Shown: piece by piece, positions 35,436-42,489 of the stretch | How positions within the stretch are numbered: position 1 is the stretch's first letter | How the letters are laid out: every line of letters starts with the position of its first letter | NCBI GenBank assembly: GCA_016201275.1 | Contig: JACQDB010000065.1 | Coordinates: forward strand, 1 to 64,000 | Origin: Acidobacteriota bacterium | GTDB taxonomy: Bacteria; Acidobacteriota; Blastocatellia; UBA7656 | DNA: 64,000 nucleotides | Reading direction: 5' to 3' | The notes under the pieces: model-generated | The model's input: only the letters and a program-made list of their open reading frames with translations | Database searches by the model: none | What the model was told of the DNA's origin: nothing | Made by a program: the position numbers and the translations under genes

Positions 35436-35534
35436 ATGCGCGACGCCAAGGTTACACAGATTTACGAAAGCACCAATCAAATCCAGCGCGTCGTCATCAG
35501 CCGCGCTCTGATTAAAGAAGGCGCATCATCCTAA
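35436..35534 (+). pseudogene. Duplicated 3' end of an acyl-CoA dehydrogenase gene
   Basis: This 99-base stretch encodes MRDAKVTQIYESTNQIQRVV and continues to IKEGASS-stop. It matches the last 99 bases of the gene at 33415-34572 (34474-34572) with about ten differences, most of them silent. No coding sequence for the rest of the enzyme precedes it; the xisH start is only about 40 bases away. It is either the remnant of a second, paralogous dehydrogenase or a repeat flanking the xisI/xisH insertion. Confidence 0.85.
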
Positions 35535-35573
35535 ACTCCTGCTGGTCAGCCGAAATCGTTGAGCAGAAATTTT

Positions 35574-35630
35574 AAGCCATCACGCACAGTGAAATTCAGT
35601 ATGCGTGATGGCTTTTTGATTTTCCTGATT
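35574..35630 (+). terminator. Intrinsic terminator after the dehydrogenase fragment
   Basis: AAGCCATCACGCA (35574-35586) pairs with TGCGTGATGGCTT (35602-35614), then TTTGATTTTC. It differs from the terminator of the intact gene, so the fragment brings its own downstream sequence. Confidence 0.8.
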
Positions 35631-35649
35631 GGCTCAACAGATTATCAAA

Positions 35650-35943
35650 TCAGGCAGGCTCAACCTCCAGCGCCAACCCGTAAAAGCCCTTTACGAAAAT
35701 TGGTTCGCCGCGTTGAATCGTCACCGCTGAACGCGCAGGCCACAATTCGCCGCGCACCAACACCACGCCTTCATTGGCAATTGCCGATTGCGCTCTGCCG
35801 GTAAGCCCGATGAGTCCTTTGGGGCTCGGATGCTTCTTGAGGCGGCGCGAGTACAGCGCCAGCTTGATGACAAAAAACAGCAGCACCAATGCCGGAAACG
35901 CAATAGCAAGAATGAACGTCAGAAGATAGAAACGGCTTATCAT
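35650..35943 (-). CDS. NfeD-like membrane protein
   Basis: The 97-residue product has one N-terminal membrane segment (about 5-27) and a short C-terminal OB-fold-like domain (LIGLTGRAQSAIANEGVVLV, then RGELWPARS and GEPIFVKGFYGLALEVEPA). This is the NfeD C-terminal domain, normally paired with a stomatin-like or ClpP-type protease partner; none is adjacent. It shares direction with the small membrane protein gene that precedes it by about 20 bases. Confidence 0.75.
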   Translation of the reverse strand: MISRFYLLTFILAIAFPALVLLFFVIKLALYSRRLKKHPSPKGLIGLTGRAQSAIANEGVVLVRGELWPARSAVTIQRGEPIFVKGFYGLALEVEPA

Positions 35944-35963
35944 ATGGGAGCAATCTCTACATC

Positions 35964-36443
35964 TTACTCAACTTTGATTTCATCAATGTCAGGTTGACGG
36001 AAGAGGCGCGGCACACCGGCCAGCAATGCCAATAAAAGCACCGCGACAATTGTCATCGCCGTGCCTGCGCCAGGCGAGGTGCCAATGATTACATAACGAA
36101 GCGCCGAAAGAATCTGCGACAGACCTAGCCCAACCAACAACGCCCACCATGCCCATCGTTCGCCGCGCCGATATGGAAACAACGCCACGAAAAAAGCGAG
36201 GACGGCAGCAGCCAATGCCCAGGTTGCCGCCGTGACGCGACGACCGCGCAAAGTTTTGATGGTATTCACCGCCTCATCGCCGCCAATTCCTTTCACCTGC
36301 TCCAAAGTTAAACTGGAAGTCAAGCTATCCTGCTCGCTGAAATAGGCAACTCGCAATGAGCCTAAAGAGGTCAGCCCGATGAAGCCCGACAAACCGAGCA
36401 GAATCACCCAACTGGCCAGAAATAATACTTTCGCACCTTTCAT
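35964..36443 (-). CDS. Four-segment membrane protein of unknown function
   Basis: The 159-residue product has hydrophobic segments at about 8-28, 72-90, 97-117 and 125-145, and an extracytoplasmic loop after the first. No known motif is seen. The short spacing to the NfeD-like gene downstream suggests co-transcription. ATG 36443 has GGAGAG upstream. Confidence 0.6.
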   Translation of the reverse strand: MKGAKVLFLASWVILLGLSGFIGLTSLGSLRVAYFSEQDSLTSSLTLEQVKGIGGDEAVNTIKTLRGRRVTAATWALAAAVLAFFVALFPYRRGERWAWWALLVGLGLSQILSALRYVIIGTSPGAGTAMTIVAVLLLALLAGVPRLFRQPDIDEIKVE

Positions 36444-36651
36444 CTTTTCTCTCCTTTAGCGGCAGCCGATTGTCGGCGGTCGGCAATCGGCAGTCACTCA
36501 AGCAACTAATCCATCTTGCGACGAAGCCTTGAAAGTGGCTCCTGTAGCCGGTTTCAAGGCTTCACACCAATTGCCCGATACCGATAAATCTTCGACCTTC
36601 GATTCCCAACTCCTGAATGCCGACTACGGCTTACCGACTACGGAAGGCTGA

Positions 36652-37893
36652 CTATTGAAGACCGGCAAGGGCGACTTCCAACAGGATGAGTTTTTTCACG
36701 CCTTTGTAAAACGGCTCGATGGCGCACCATTCGCCGAGCGAGTGGTCACCGCCGCACGGCGCGCAGCCGGTTGAAAAGGCTGGCACTCCGGCCAAAAACG
36801 CGATGTTGGCATTGTTGGAAGCGGTGTTGGTCAATTGCACGTTATCAAAGCCTATGGCGCGATGCACGGCTTCGGCCATACGCACGGTGAACGACTCGCG
36901 ATTGCCGGGAATCTGCGCCGCCGGTAATTTTTCTGTCACCAGTTCGGTCTTTACCTGCATCCCTTCGCGTGCCGCTTCTTCGCGCACGATGGCAGCAATT
37001 TTCTTTTCAAATTCGTCAATCAAGCTCTGCTCGGTCGAACGCAAATCAACCGTAAACCAGGCATCTGCGGCTTTGGCGTTGACGACTTCCGCGCCACCCA
37101 GCATACCGATGTTCAAATTTACTTCGGGGTCTTTGGGACGCTCCAGCGCGTAGATGCGTTCAATGGCTCGCGCCATCGGCAAGGTCGCCGAATAAGGCGG
37201 CGTCTTGGAGCGCGTGTGGCCGCCCGCCCCCAGAAAATGATGCTTGTACCAGTTGATGCCGATGCCGCCGTAGGTCAAATTTTCAAAGCCGCCATCGAGC
37301 GCTATGTAAGAAGAGATTTGCGCTTTGTGCTCTGCAATGAAAAACTTTGCCCCGACCATGCTGGTCTCTTCTTCAACGCTGAAGACAAACAGTAAATCGG
37401 CTGTGGTTTTGATGTGAGCATCGTTGAGAGCGCGAATGGTCGCAAGCATCGCTTCGAGGTTGCGCGTGTCGTCGCCTACGCCCGGCGCAAAAAGTTTTCC
37501 GTCGCGGATTTCCGCCTTGATTTTCAAACCTTCCTGAAACACCGTGTCGAGATGCGCGTCAACGACTACAGCTTTGCGATTGGCGTCGGTGCCTTTGCGA
37601 AGGCCGATCAGATTGCCTTGTTTATCGTAAAAAACTTTGTCGAGTTGATAAGATTCCAGAAGTTTCCGCACCGCTTCGGCACGCTCACGCTCGTTGCCGG
37701 AAGGCGCGTTGATTTCAGTGAGGCCGATCCACTCTTTGAGAATGTCGTCTTTGTGCGCCTCAACATAGGCAAAAGCTTTTTTGACCTCGGCGTGTTCCAT
37801 CAACTTTTTCGCTTCGGCCTGGTAATCCTGGGCGCTGACCGGTGCGCCGACCAGTACCGCGACGCCGAACAGCGCCAATAACAGTTTCGTCAT
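36652..37893 (-). CDS. Secreted M20-family metallopeptidase
   Basis: The 413-residue product has a signal peptide (about 1-21, VSAQD) and M20 features. VVVDAHLDTVF (about 109-119) supplies His/Asp metal ligands, GVGDDTRNLEAMLA the bridging Asp, and FSVEEETSMVGA the catalytic and metal Glu. A dimerisation-type domain (HTRSKTPPYSATLPMARAIERI) follows. Near the C-terminus GGDHSLGEWC gives the last His. M20 enzymes remove N-terminal residues from small peptides or deacylate amino acids. The signal peptide implies periplasmic peptide turnover. The 1.4 kb upstream is gene-free. Confidence 0.88.
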   Translation of the reverse strand: MTKLLLALFGVAVLVGAPVSAQDYQAEAKKLMEHAEVKKAFAYVEAHKDDILKEWIGLTEINAPSGNERERAEAVRKLLESYQLDKVFYDKQGNLIGLRKGTDANRKAVVVDAHLDTVFQEGLKIKAEIRDGKLFAPGVGDDTRNLEAMLATIRALNDAHIKTTADLLFVFSVEEETSMVGAKFFIAEHKAQISSYIALDGGFENLTYGGIGINWYKHHFLGAGGHTRSKTPPYSATLPMARAIERIYALERPKDPEVNLNIGMLGGAEVVNAKAADAWFTVDLRSTEQSLIDEFEKKIAAIVREEAAREGMQVKTELVTEKLPAAQIPGNRESFTVRMAEAVHRAIGFDNVQLTNTASNNANIAFLAGVPAFSTGCAPCGGDHSLGEWCAIEPFYKGVKKLILLEVALAGLQ

Positions 37894-38092
37894 GCCGTCT
37901 CTCTCCGTGTGCTGTCAAAATTGTCTGCCTATTGTAGAGGCGCACAATGCTTGACGCAACGCAACAAAGAGATTGCCAACGTCGGGAAACTGCTGACGCC
38001 AGCGACGCGGTAAAATCGTCACGCCGCCGAATCGCAAACCCCGAATCATTTTATCGGTGTAACGGCCCAGCCTGCTTTGCCCCGCAAGGGCG

Positions 38093-38460
38093 TAGGAAAT
38101 TAGCCAGTGCTGTAGGCACTGGAATCATGTTTGAGGGCAAACGCGGCGCGCCCTGAAAGAGCGCAGGAGAGGCGATACGGCAAGCCTCCTGCACCCTTTC
38201 AGGGCGCGACCGTCAAGCCGCTTGCGCCTTCCCGTGGCTTCACCACGGGCTAATTTCCGCTGCGCCTCTGGTGCCAAAACGAATTCTCCTGGCGCTCCTA
38301 CAAGCTATTCTTCTATGCGCCTCTGGCGCAAAAACGAATTCCCGTTGAGCAGCGGTCTCTGACCGCTGGCTAAGGGAGGGGGAAGAAAACATAATCCCCT
38401 GATTCCCGTTGAGCAGCGGTCAGAGACCGCTGGCTTGGCTGTGCGCCGACGGCGCTACAA
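38093..38460. repeat. Cluster of palindromic repeats
   Basis: The stretch 37894-38512 contains no gene that I support. AGGAAATTAGCC (about 38093) pairs with GGCTAATTTCCG (about 38249). GCGCGCCCTGAAAG (38146 on) pairs with CTTTCAGGGCGCG (about 38210), with GCAGGAG/CTCCTGC inside. GCGCCTCTGGYGC plus AAAACGAATTC occurs twice (near 38266 and 38320). The GTTGAGCAGCGGTC palindrome occurs twice (near 38345 and 38409). The layout suggests accumulated REP-like elements. Confidence 0.6.
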
Positions 38461-38512
38461 CGAAGCGACCGACAATTTTCAACCAAGCTGGGTAGTGACG
38501 AGCAAAAAGTAA

Positions 38513-38608
38513 TATAGCCGCTTGCAGAGGTGTGCGATTGGTTGAGGGCGGTCTGTGACCGCCTCTCAACCAGATGTCATAGTGGTGGGCAAATGAAATT
38601 TGCTATAC
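38513..38608. repeat. MITE-like element, copy B
   Basis: This is the reverse-orientation relative of 10110-10206: TATAGCCGCTTGCAGAGG on the left, the palindrome TTGAGGGCGGTC/GACCGCCTCTCAA in the middle, and GAAATTTGCTATA on the right. Ends are TATAGC/GCTATA, and TA flanks each end. Confidence 0.7.
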
Positions 38609-38967
38609 GCTGGCACCGATGCAGGAATTATGCACATCAATCGCCCAAGGGTCGTTGGATATTCGTGCGTACCGTTTGGCAGCATCTAGGAAAGTGGCCA
38701 CGGTGGACGCGAAGTGGGCAAGGAGGGTCGAATTTCTATACATAGACCAAAGTGGTCTATGTGAACCGCAAATAATTCTCTGACGGATAGGCGGAAGTGG
38801 ATTCCGGGCGTCAAAATTCTCTAGCAAACTTCCCGTAGCCGCAGATTAGTGATGATGACAAAAAAAAGTTGAAACCCGCATAAACCAGATAACCTGTTTA
38901 TAAACAAGGTTTCGCAAGGCTTAGTGAAAGTTTTACAGCAGCTTAATGAATTACTTTAACTTTTTTC

Positions 38968-38996
38968 TTGCATCTCGTTGAATGGTATGATATAAA
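38968..38996 (+). promoter_or_regulatory. Candidate sigma-70 promoter for a structured RNA
   Basis: TTGCAT (38968-38973), a 17-base spacer and TATAAA (38991-38996) form a plausible promoter; an overlapping TATGAT at 38986-38991 is an alternative -10. The structured RNA candidate starts just downstream. Confidence 0.45.
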
Positions 38997-38997
38997 C

Positions 38998-39195
38998 TGC
39001 TCCCGTAAACATCACTGCTTCATGTTCCTGCCATAAAGCAGTAATGTTTTAGCGGTGCGCTAGGTATGGAACATTCAGAAGGGGGCTACTGGATGTTCAA
39101 GGGGGCTTGTCGATTCGACGATCTAGTGCACCGCACCATAATACCTACTAAAGGCTTATAAGTCAACAAGTTAATTCCCGCAGCAGTTTTTCTCT
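38998..39195 (+). ncRNA. Candidate structured small RNA of unknown family
   Basis: About 190 bases fold by eye into several stems. The first pairs 39008-39020 with 39036-39048 (AACATcACTGCTT/AAGCAGTaATGTT, one mismatch). The second pairs GCGGTGCGCTAG 39052-39063 with CTAGTGCACCGC 39123-39134. Within it, GAACAT and CAG (39069-39078) pair with CTG and ATGTTC (39089-39098), and GTCG/CGAC make a small hairpin (39109-39119). A closing stem, CTGCT near 38997-39001 with AGCAG 39182-39186, is followed by TTTTTCTCTTTT. AAGGGGGCT occurs twice in loops. I do not recognise it as 6S, tmRNA, SRP or RNase P RNA. It could also be a leader of dtd (ATG 39318). Confidence 0.5.
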
Positions 39196-39317
39196 TTTCA
39201 GTTTTACAACTAAATCACTGATTTCATTGACGGTTATGCCCTTTATGGGGAGAGAGTTCCGCATTTGGCTCGAAATTCTTTGAGAATTCCGCTAGATTGC
39301 TACTTTCACAAACCCTT

Positions 39318-39767
39318 ATGAGAGCGGTAATTCAAAGAGTCAGTCAGGCAAGCGTGGTGGTCGCGGAAAAGGCGGTTGGCGAAATCGCTACAGGGGTTTT
39401 GGTGTTGCTAGGCGTGTCCCACGCCGACCAAACCGCTGACGCAGATTACTTGGTGGATAAAATCATCAACTTGAGAATCTTCAGCGATGCACAGGGCAAG
39501 ATGAATCTTTCCCTGGCAGACACAGGCGGGGCAATGCTGGTGGTGTCGCAATTTACGCTCTACGGCGATGCACGCAAAGGTCGCCGCCCTTCTTACATCG
39601 AAGCGGCAGAACCCAATCAGGCCAACGCGCTTTATGAATACTTCGTCGCACGGGCGCGCAGCCGAGGCATACGGGTTGAAACTGGTGTCTTTCAGGCAAT
39701 GATGCAGGTGCAGTTGACCAACGACGGGCCGGTGACAATTCTATTGGACAGTGCAAAATTTTTTTGA
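39318..39767 (+). CDS. dtd: D-aminoacyl-tRNA deacylase
   Basis: Dtd hydrolyses D-amino acids and glycine wrongly attached to tRNA. The 149-residue product begins [15 protein letters not shown] and has the family motifs [16 protein letters not shown] (about 80-95) and [11 protein letters not shown] at the C-terminus, where the cross-subunit Gly-Pro is part of the active site. ATG 39318 is preferred to the longer frame from 39297. It is convergent with ftsH. Confidence 0.95.
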   Translation: MRAVIQRVSQASVVVAEKAVGEIATGVLVLLGVSHADQTADADYLVDKIINLRIFSDAQGKMNLSLADTGGAMLVVSQFTLYGDARKGRRPSYIEAAEPNQANALYEYFVARARSRGIRVETGVFQAMMQVQLTNDGPVTILLDSAKFF

Positions 39768-39798
39768 CGCGCAGAGGCAAAAGCATAGCCCAAAGAGA

Positions 39799-39845
39799 AA
39801 GGGCGAAGCGATTGCAGTTGGCAAATCGCTTCGCCCTTATATTTT
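39799..39845. terminator. Bidirectional terminator between dtd and ftsH
   Basis: AAGGGCGAAGCGATT (39799-39813) pairs perfectly with AATCGCTTCGCCCTT (39824-39838) around a ten-base loop, then ATATTTTC. It separates two convergent genes. Confidence 0.85.
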
Positions 39846-39863
39846 CGACTGACGAGTGATTCG

Positions 39864-41777
39864 TTAGGCGTTGGCGTTGCCAGGCACCGGCGGAATAATC
39901 GGGTTGAGTCGTGAAGGCTTGGGTTCGGCCTTCGGTTTCTCTTCACGCGCTGGAGGATTCGACGGGGTATCGTCGTCCAAAGGCAAGCCCGCCACTAAGC
40001 GGCGAATCTGCACAGAGTCCAGCGATTCGCGTTCCAGCAAAGATTCCGACAAGCGAATCATCGCTTCTTTATTTTCCAGGATGATTTGACGAGCGCGATT
40101 GTACTGCTCCGTAACGATGCGCTTCACTTCCTGGTCAATCTTGATCGCCGTCTCTTCGCTGTAGTCTTGATGCTGGGCAATCTCGCGGCCTAAGAAAATC
40201 TGCTCTTCTTTCTTGCCGAAGGTGATCGGCCCCAAGCTCGACATACCGAATTCACACACCATACGACGCGCCAACTCTGTCGCTCGTTCGATGTCGTTGG
40301 AAGCGCCCGTGGTGATGTGATTGAGGAACATCTCTTCGGCAATTCTACCGCCCATCAAGATGGCAATCTGGCCTTCCAGATAATCGCGGGTGTGCGAATA
40401 TCTATCGGCTTCGGGCAATTGCATAGTCACGCCCAGCGCCATACCGCGTGGAATGATCGAGACTTTATGCACCGGGTCGGCATTGGGAACCTTGATGCCG
40501 ACCATCGTATGACCGGCTTCGTGATAGGCGGTGTTGCGCTTCTCTTCGTTCGACATCACGATGGAGCGTCGTTCCGTACCCATCAACACTTTATCTTTCG
40601 CCCATTCAAAATCGGACATCGAGACCACTTTGCGATTGTAGCGTGCCGCATTCAAGGCCGCTTCATTCACGAGGTTCGCCAAATCCGCGCCAGTGAACCC
40701 CGGTGTGCTGCGCGCAATGACGTTAATATCCACATCATCGCCGAGCGGTATCTTGCGCGTGTGAACGGCGAGTATGCCTTCGCGGCCTTTGACATCGGGA
40801 CGCTGCACGACGACGCGACGGTCAAAGCGTCCGGGGCGTAACAACGCAGGGTCTAAGACATCCGGGCGATTGGTCGAGGCGACCAGAATGACGCCATCAT
40901 TGGATTCAAAGCCGTCCATTTCGACCAGCAATTGATTCAAGGTCTGTTCACGTTCATCGTGACCGCCGCCCAGCCCTGCGCCGCGATGACGACCGACCGC
41001 ATCAATTTCGTCTATGAAGATGATGCAGGGAGCGTTCTTCTTGCCCTGTTCAAAGAGGTCGCGGACACGCGATGCGCCGACGCCTACGAACATCTCTACG
41101 AAGTCCGAACCGGAGATCGAAAAGAACGGCACATTGGCTTCTCCGGCAATGGCACGGGCGAGCAAAGTTTTGCCGGTGCCCGGAGGTCCCATCATCAAAA
41201 CGCCTTTGGGAATGCGTCCACCGAGTTTTTGAAACTTCTGCGGCTCTTTCAAAAACTCTATGATCTCCTGCAATTCTTCTTTGGCTTCTTCGACTCCGGC
41301 AACGTCTTTAAAGGTGACGCGCTTCTGTTGATTGCTTAACAGTTTGGCGCGTGACTTCCCGAATGATAAAGCCTTGTTGCCGCCCGATTGCATCTGCCGC
41401 ATCATAAAAATCCACAAGCCGAGGATGACGACGATGGGCAGCCAACTCAGCAACCCGAAGATCCATTGGCTCGACGAAGAACTTTCAATCGTCAGCTTGA
41501 CGCCATTTTCAGTCAGCACCTTGACGGCATCGGCTTGAATCTGTTGATTGGAAACGGGGGTCTTAAATTTGGAGCCATCGGTCAATTTGCCGGTGATGCC
41601 GGTGCCTTCATCCAGCGTGGCGTCCTCAATTTGTTTGGCTTTCGCCTTTTCGATCAGTATGTTGTAACTTAGAGGTTGTTCCTTCTGCGCGCCTTTACCG
41701 GTAAAGACGACATACAACAGAATCGCGCCTCCTAAAATCACTATCCAGAAAATTACCTGTCTTAATGTTGAATTCAA
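39864..41777 (-). CDS. ftsH: ATP-dependent zinc metalloprotease FtsH
   Basis: FtsH is a membrane-anchored AAA+ protease that degrades membrane and regulatory proteins. I read the start at TTG 41777, which follows GGAGGTAGCAGG and gives the standard N-terminus (M)[16 protein letters not shown]; the longer frame from 41879 is rejected. The 637-residue product has two membrane segments (about 8-26 and 105-126). It shows Walker A GPPGTGKT (197-204), Walker B IIFIDEID, the second region of homology [20 protein letters not shown] (written as STNRPDVLD then [10 protein letters not shown]), and the zinc site HEAGH. It is the last gene of a tilS-hpt-ftsH order that is widespread in bacteria. Confidence 0.96.
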   Translation of the reverse strand: MNSTLRQVIFWIVILGGAILLYVVFTGKGAQKEQPLSYNILIEKAKAKQIEDATLDEGTGITGKLTDGSKFKTPVSNQQIQADAVKVLTENGVKLTIESSSSSQWIFGLLSWLPIVVILGLWIFMMRQMQSGGNKALSFGKSRAKLLSNQQKRVTFKDVAGVEEAKEELQEIIEFLKEPQKFQKLGGRIPKGVLMMGPPGTGKTLLARAIAGEANVPFFSISGSDFVEMFVGVGASRVRDLFEQGKKNAPCIIFIDEIDAVGRHRGAGLGGGHDEREQTLNQLLVEMDGFESNDGVILVASTNRPDVLDPALLRPGRFDRRVVVQRPDVKGREGILAVHTRKIPLGDDVDINVIARSTPGFTGADLANLVNEAALNAARYNRKVVSMSDFEWAKDKVLMGTERRSIVMSNEEKRNTAYHEAGHTMVGIKVPNADPVHKVSIIPRGMALGVTMQLPEADRYSHTRDYLEGQIAILMGGRIAEEMFLNHITTGASNDIERATELARRMVCEFGMSSLGPITFGKKEEQIFLGREIAQHQDYSEETAIKIDQEVKRIVTEQYNRARQIILENKEAMIRLSESLLERESLDSVQIRRLVAGLPLDDDTPSNPPAREEKPKAEPKPSRLNPIIPPVPGNANA

Positions 41778-41942
41778 CCTGCTACCTCCGACAAAAAACC
41801 GGGCTTCATACCCTGTTTGAAATAGTAACCTACATAAATTTGCCACGCAATCATTGCCTAAATTTCTGTGGCGCTGCACCTGTCTCTTTTAGATAAGCTT
41901 TCGGCAAGTTACGTTTGCCCGTCAAACTTCACGCGCAACTTT

Positions 41943-42449
41943 TTATTCCTTTATCGCCAGATACGGCAGATGGCGATATTGATTTTGCAACCCCAGACCG
42001 TACCCGAATAAAAAGCTTTCATCACTGTGAAAAGCGGTGAAGTCGGGTTGTATATCAACGCGCCGGTCGCCCGGTTTATCTACAAGCATACAGGTGCGAA
42101 ACGATTTGACGCCTCCGGCTTCCAGATGCCGCACCAGATAATTGAGGGTTACGCCGGTTGCCATCACGCCGCCGACCAGTAGAATATTTTTCTCTAGCGG
42201 CTCGAATTCGCTGATGTATAAAATATTGGTGTGGTCTTCTTCTACGTGTTTGGTGACTTTCAAAAAACAGCACTGCACCGGCATATTCAAAGCACGAATC
42301 AAATCCGCAAAAAACACGAAAGCATCATCAAGAATACCGACCACGGTTAATTCGTCATCTTGAACCAGCGAGCGAATCTCTTCGGTCAGCGCATTGATGC
42401 GTTTTTCAATTTCCTCTTGCGAGTGAATGATACGAATCTTGTCTTGCAT
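41943..42449 (-). CDS. hpt: Hypoxanthine phosphoribosyltransferase homologue lacking PRPP-loop residues
   Basis: The 168-residue product aligns along its length with Hpt: VGILDDAFVFFADLIRAL (first loop), KNILLVGGVMATGVTLNYL (PRPP loop), TCMLVDKPGDRRVDIQPDF and FGYGLGLQNQYRHLPYL. In active Hpt enzymes the first loop is LLKG, the PRPP loop has two acidic residues followed by DTG, and the C-terminal part has GYGLD. Here these read ILDD, VGGVMATG and GYGLG. The PRPP/Mg-binding acids, the catalytic Asp and the loop Lys are thus all absent. The gene position between tilS and ftsH is the conserved one. A non-catalytic, perhaps regulatory, role is inferred. Confidence 0.82.
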   Translation of the reverse strand: MQDKIRIIHSQEEIEKRINALTEEIRSLVQDDELTVVGILDDAFVFFADLIRALNMPVQCCFLKVTKHVEEDHTNILYISEFEPLEKNILLVGGVMATGVTLNYLVRHLEAGGVKSFRTCMLVDKPGDRRVDIQPDFTAFHSDESFLFGYGLGLQNQYRHLPYLAIKE

Positions 42450-42489
42450 AGGTAACTCCTGCGCGTTTGACGCTCACCGTTCCTGAGCA

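Noticed and set aside
38998-39195. Assignment of the RNA candidate to 6S, tmRNA or SRP RNA
   Set aside because: Lacks the tRNA-like ends of tmRNA, the SRP GGAAG/GCAG loop, and I could not place the open central bubble of 6S RNA.
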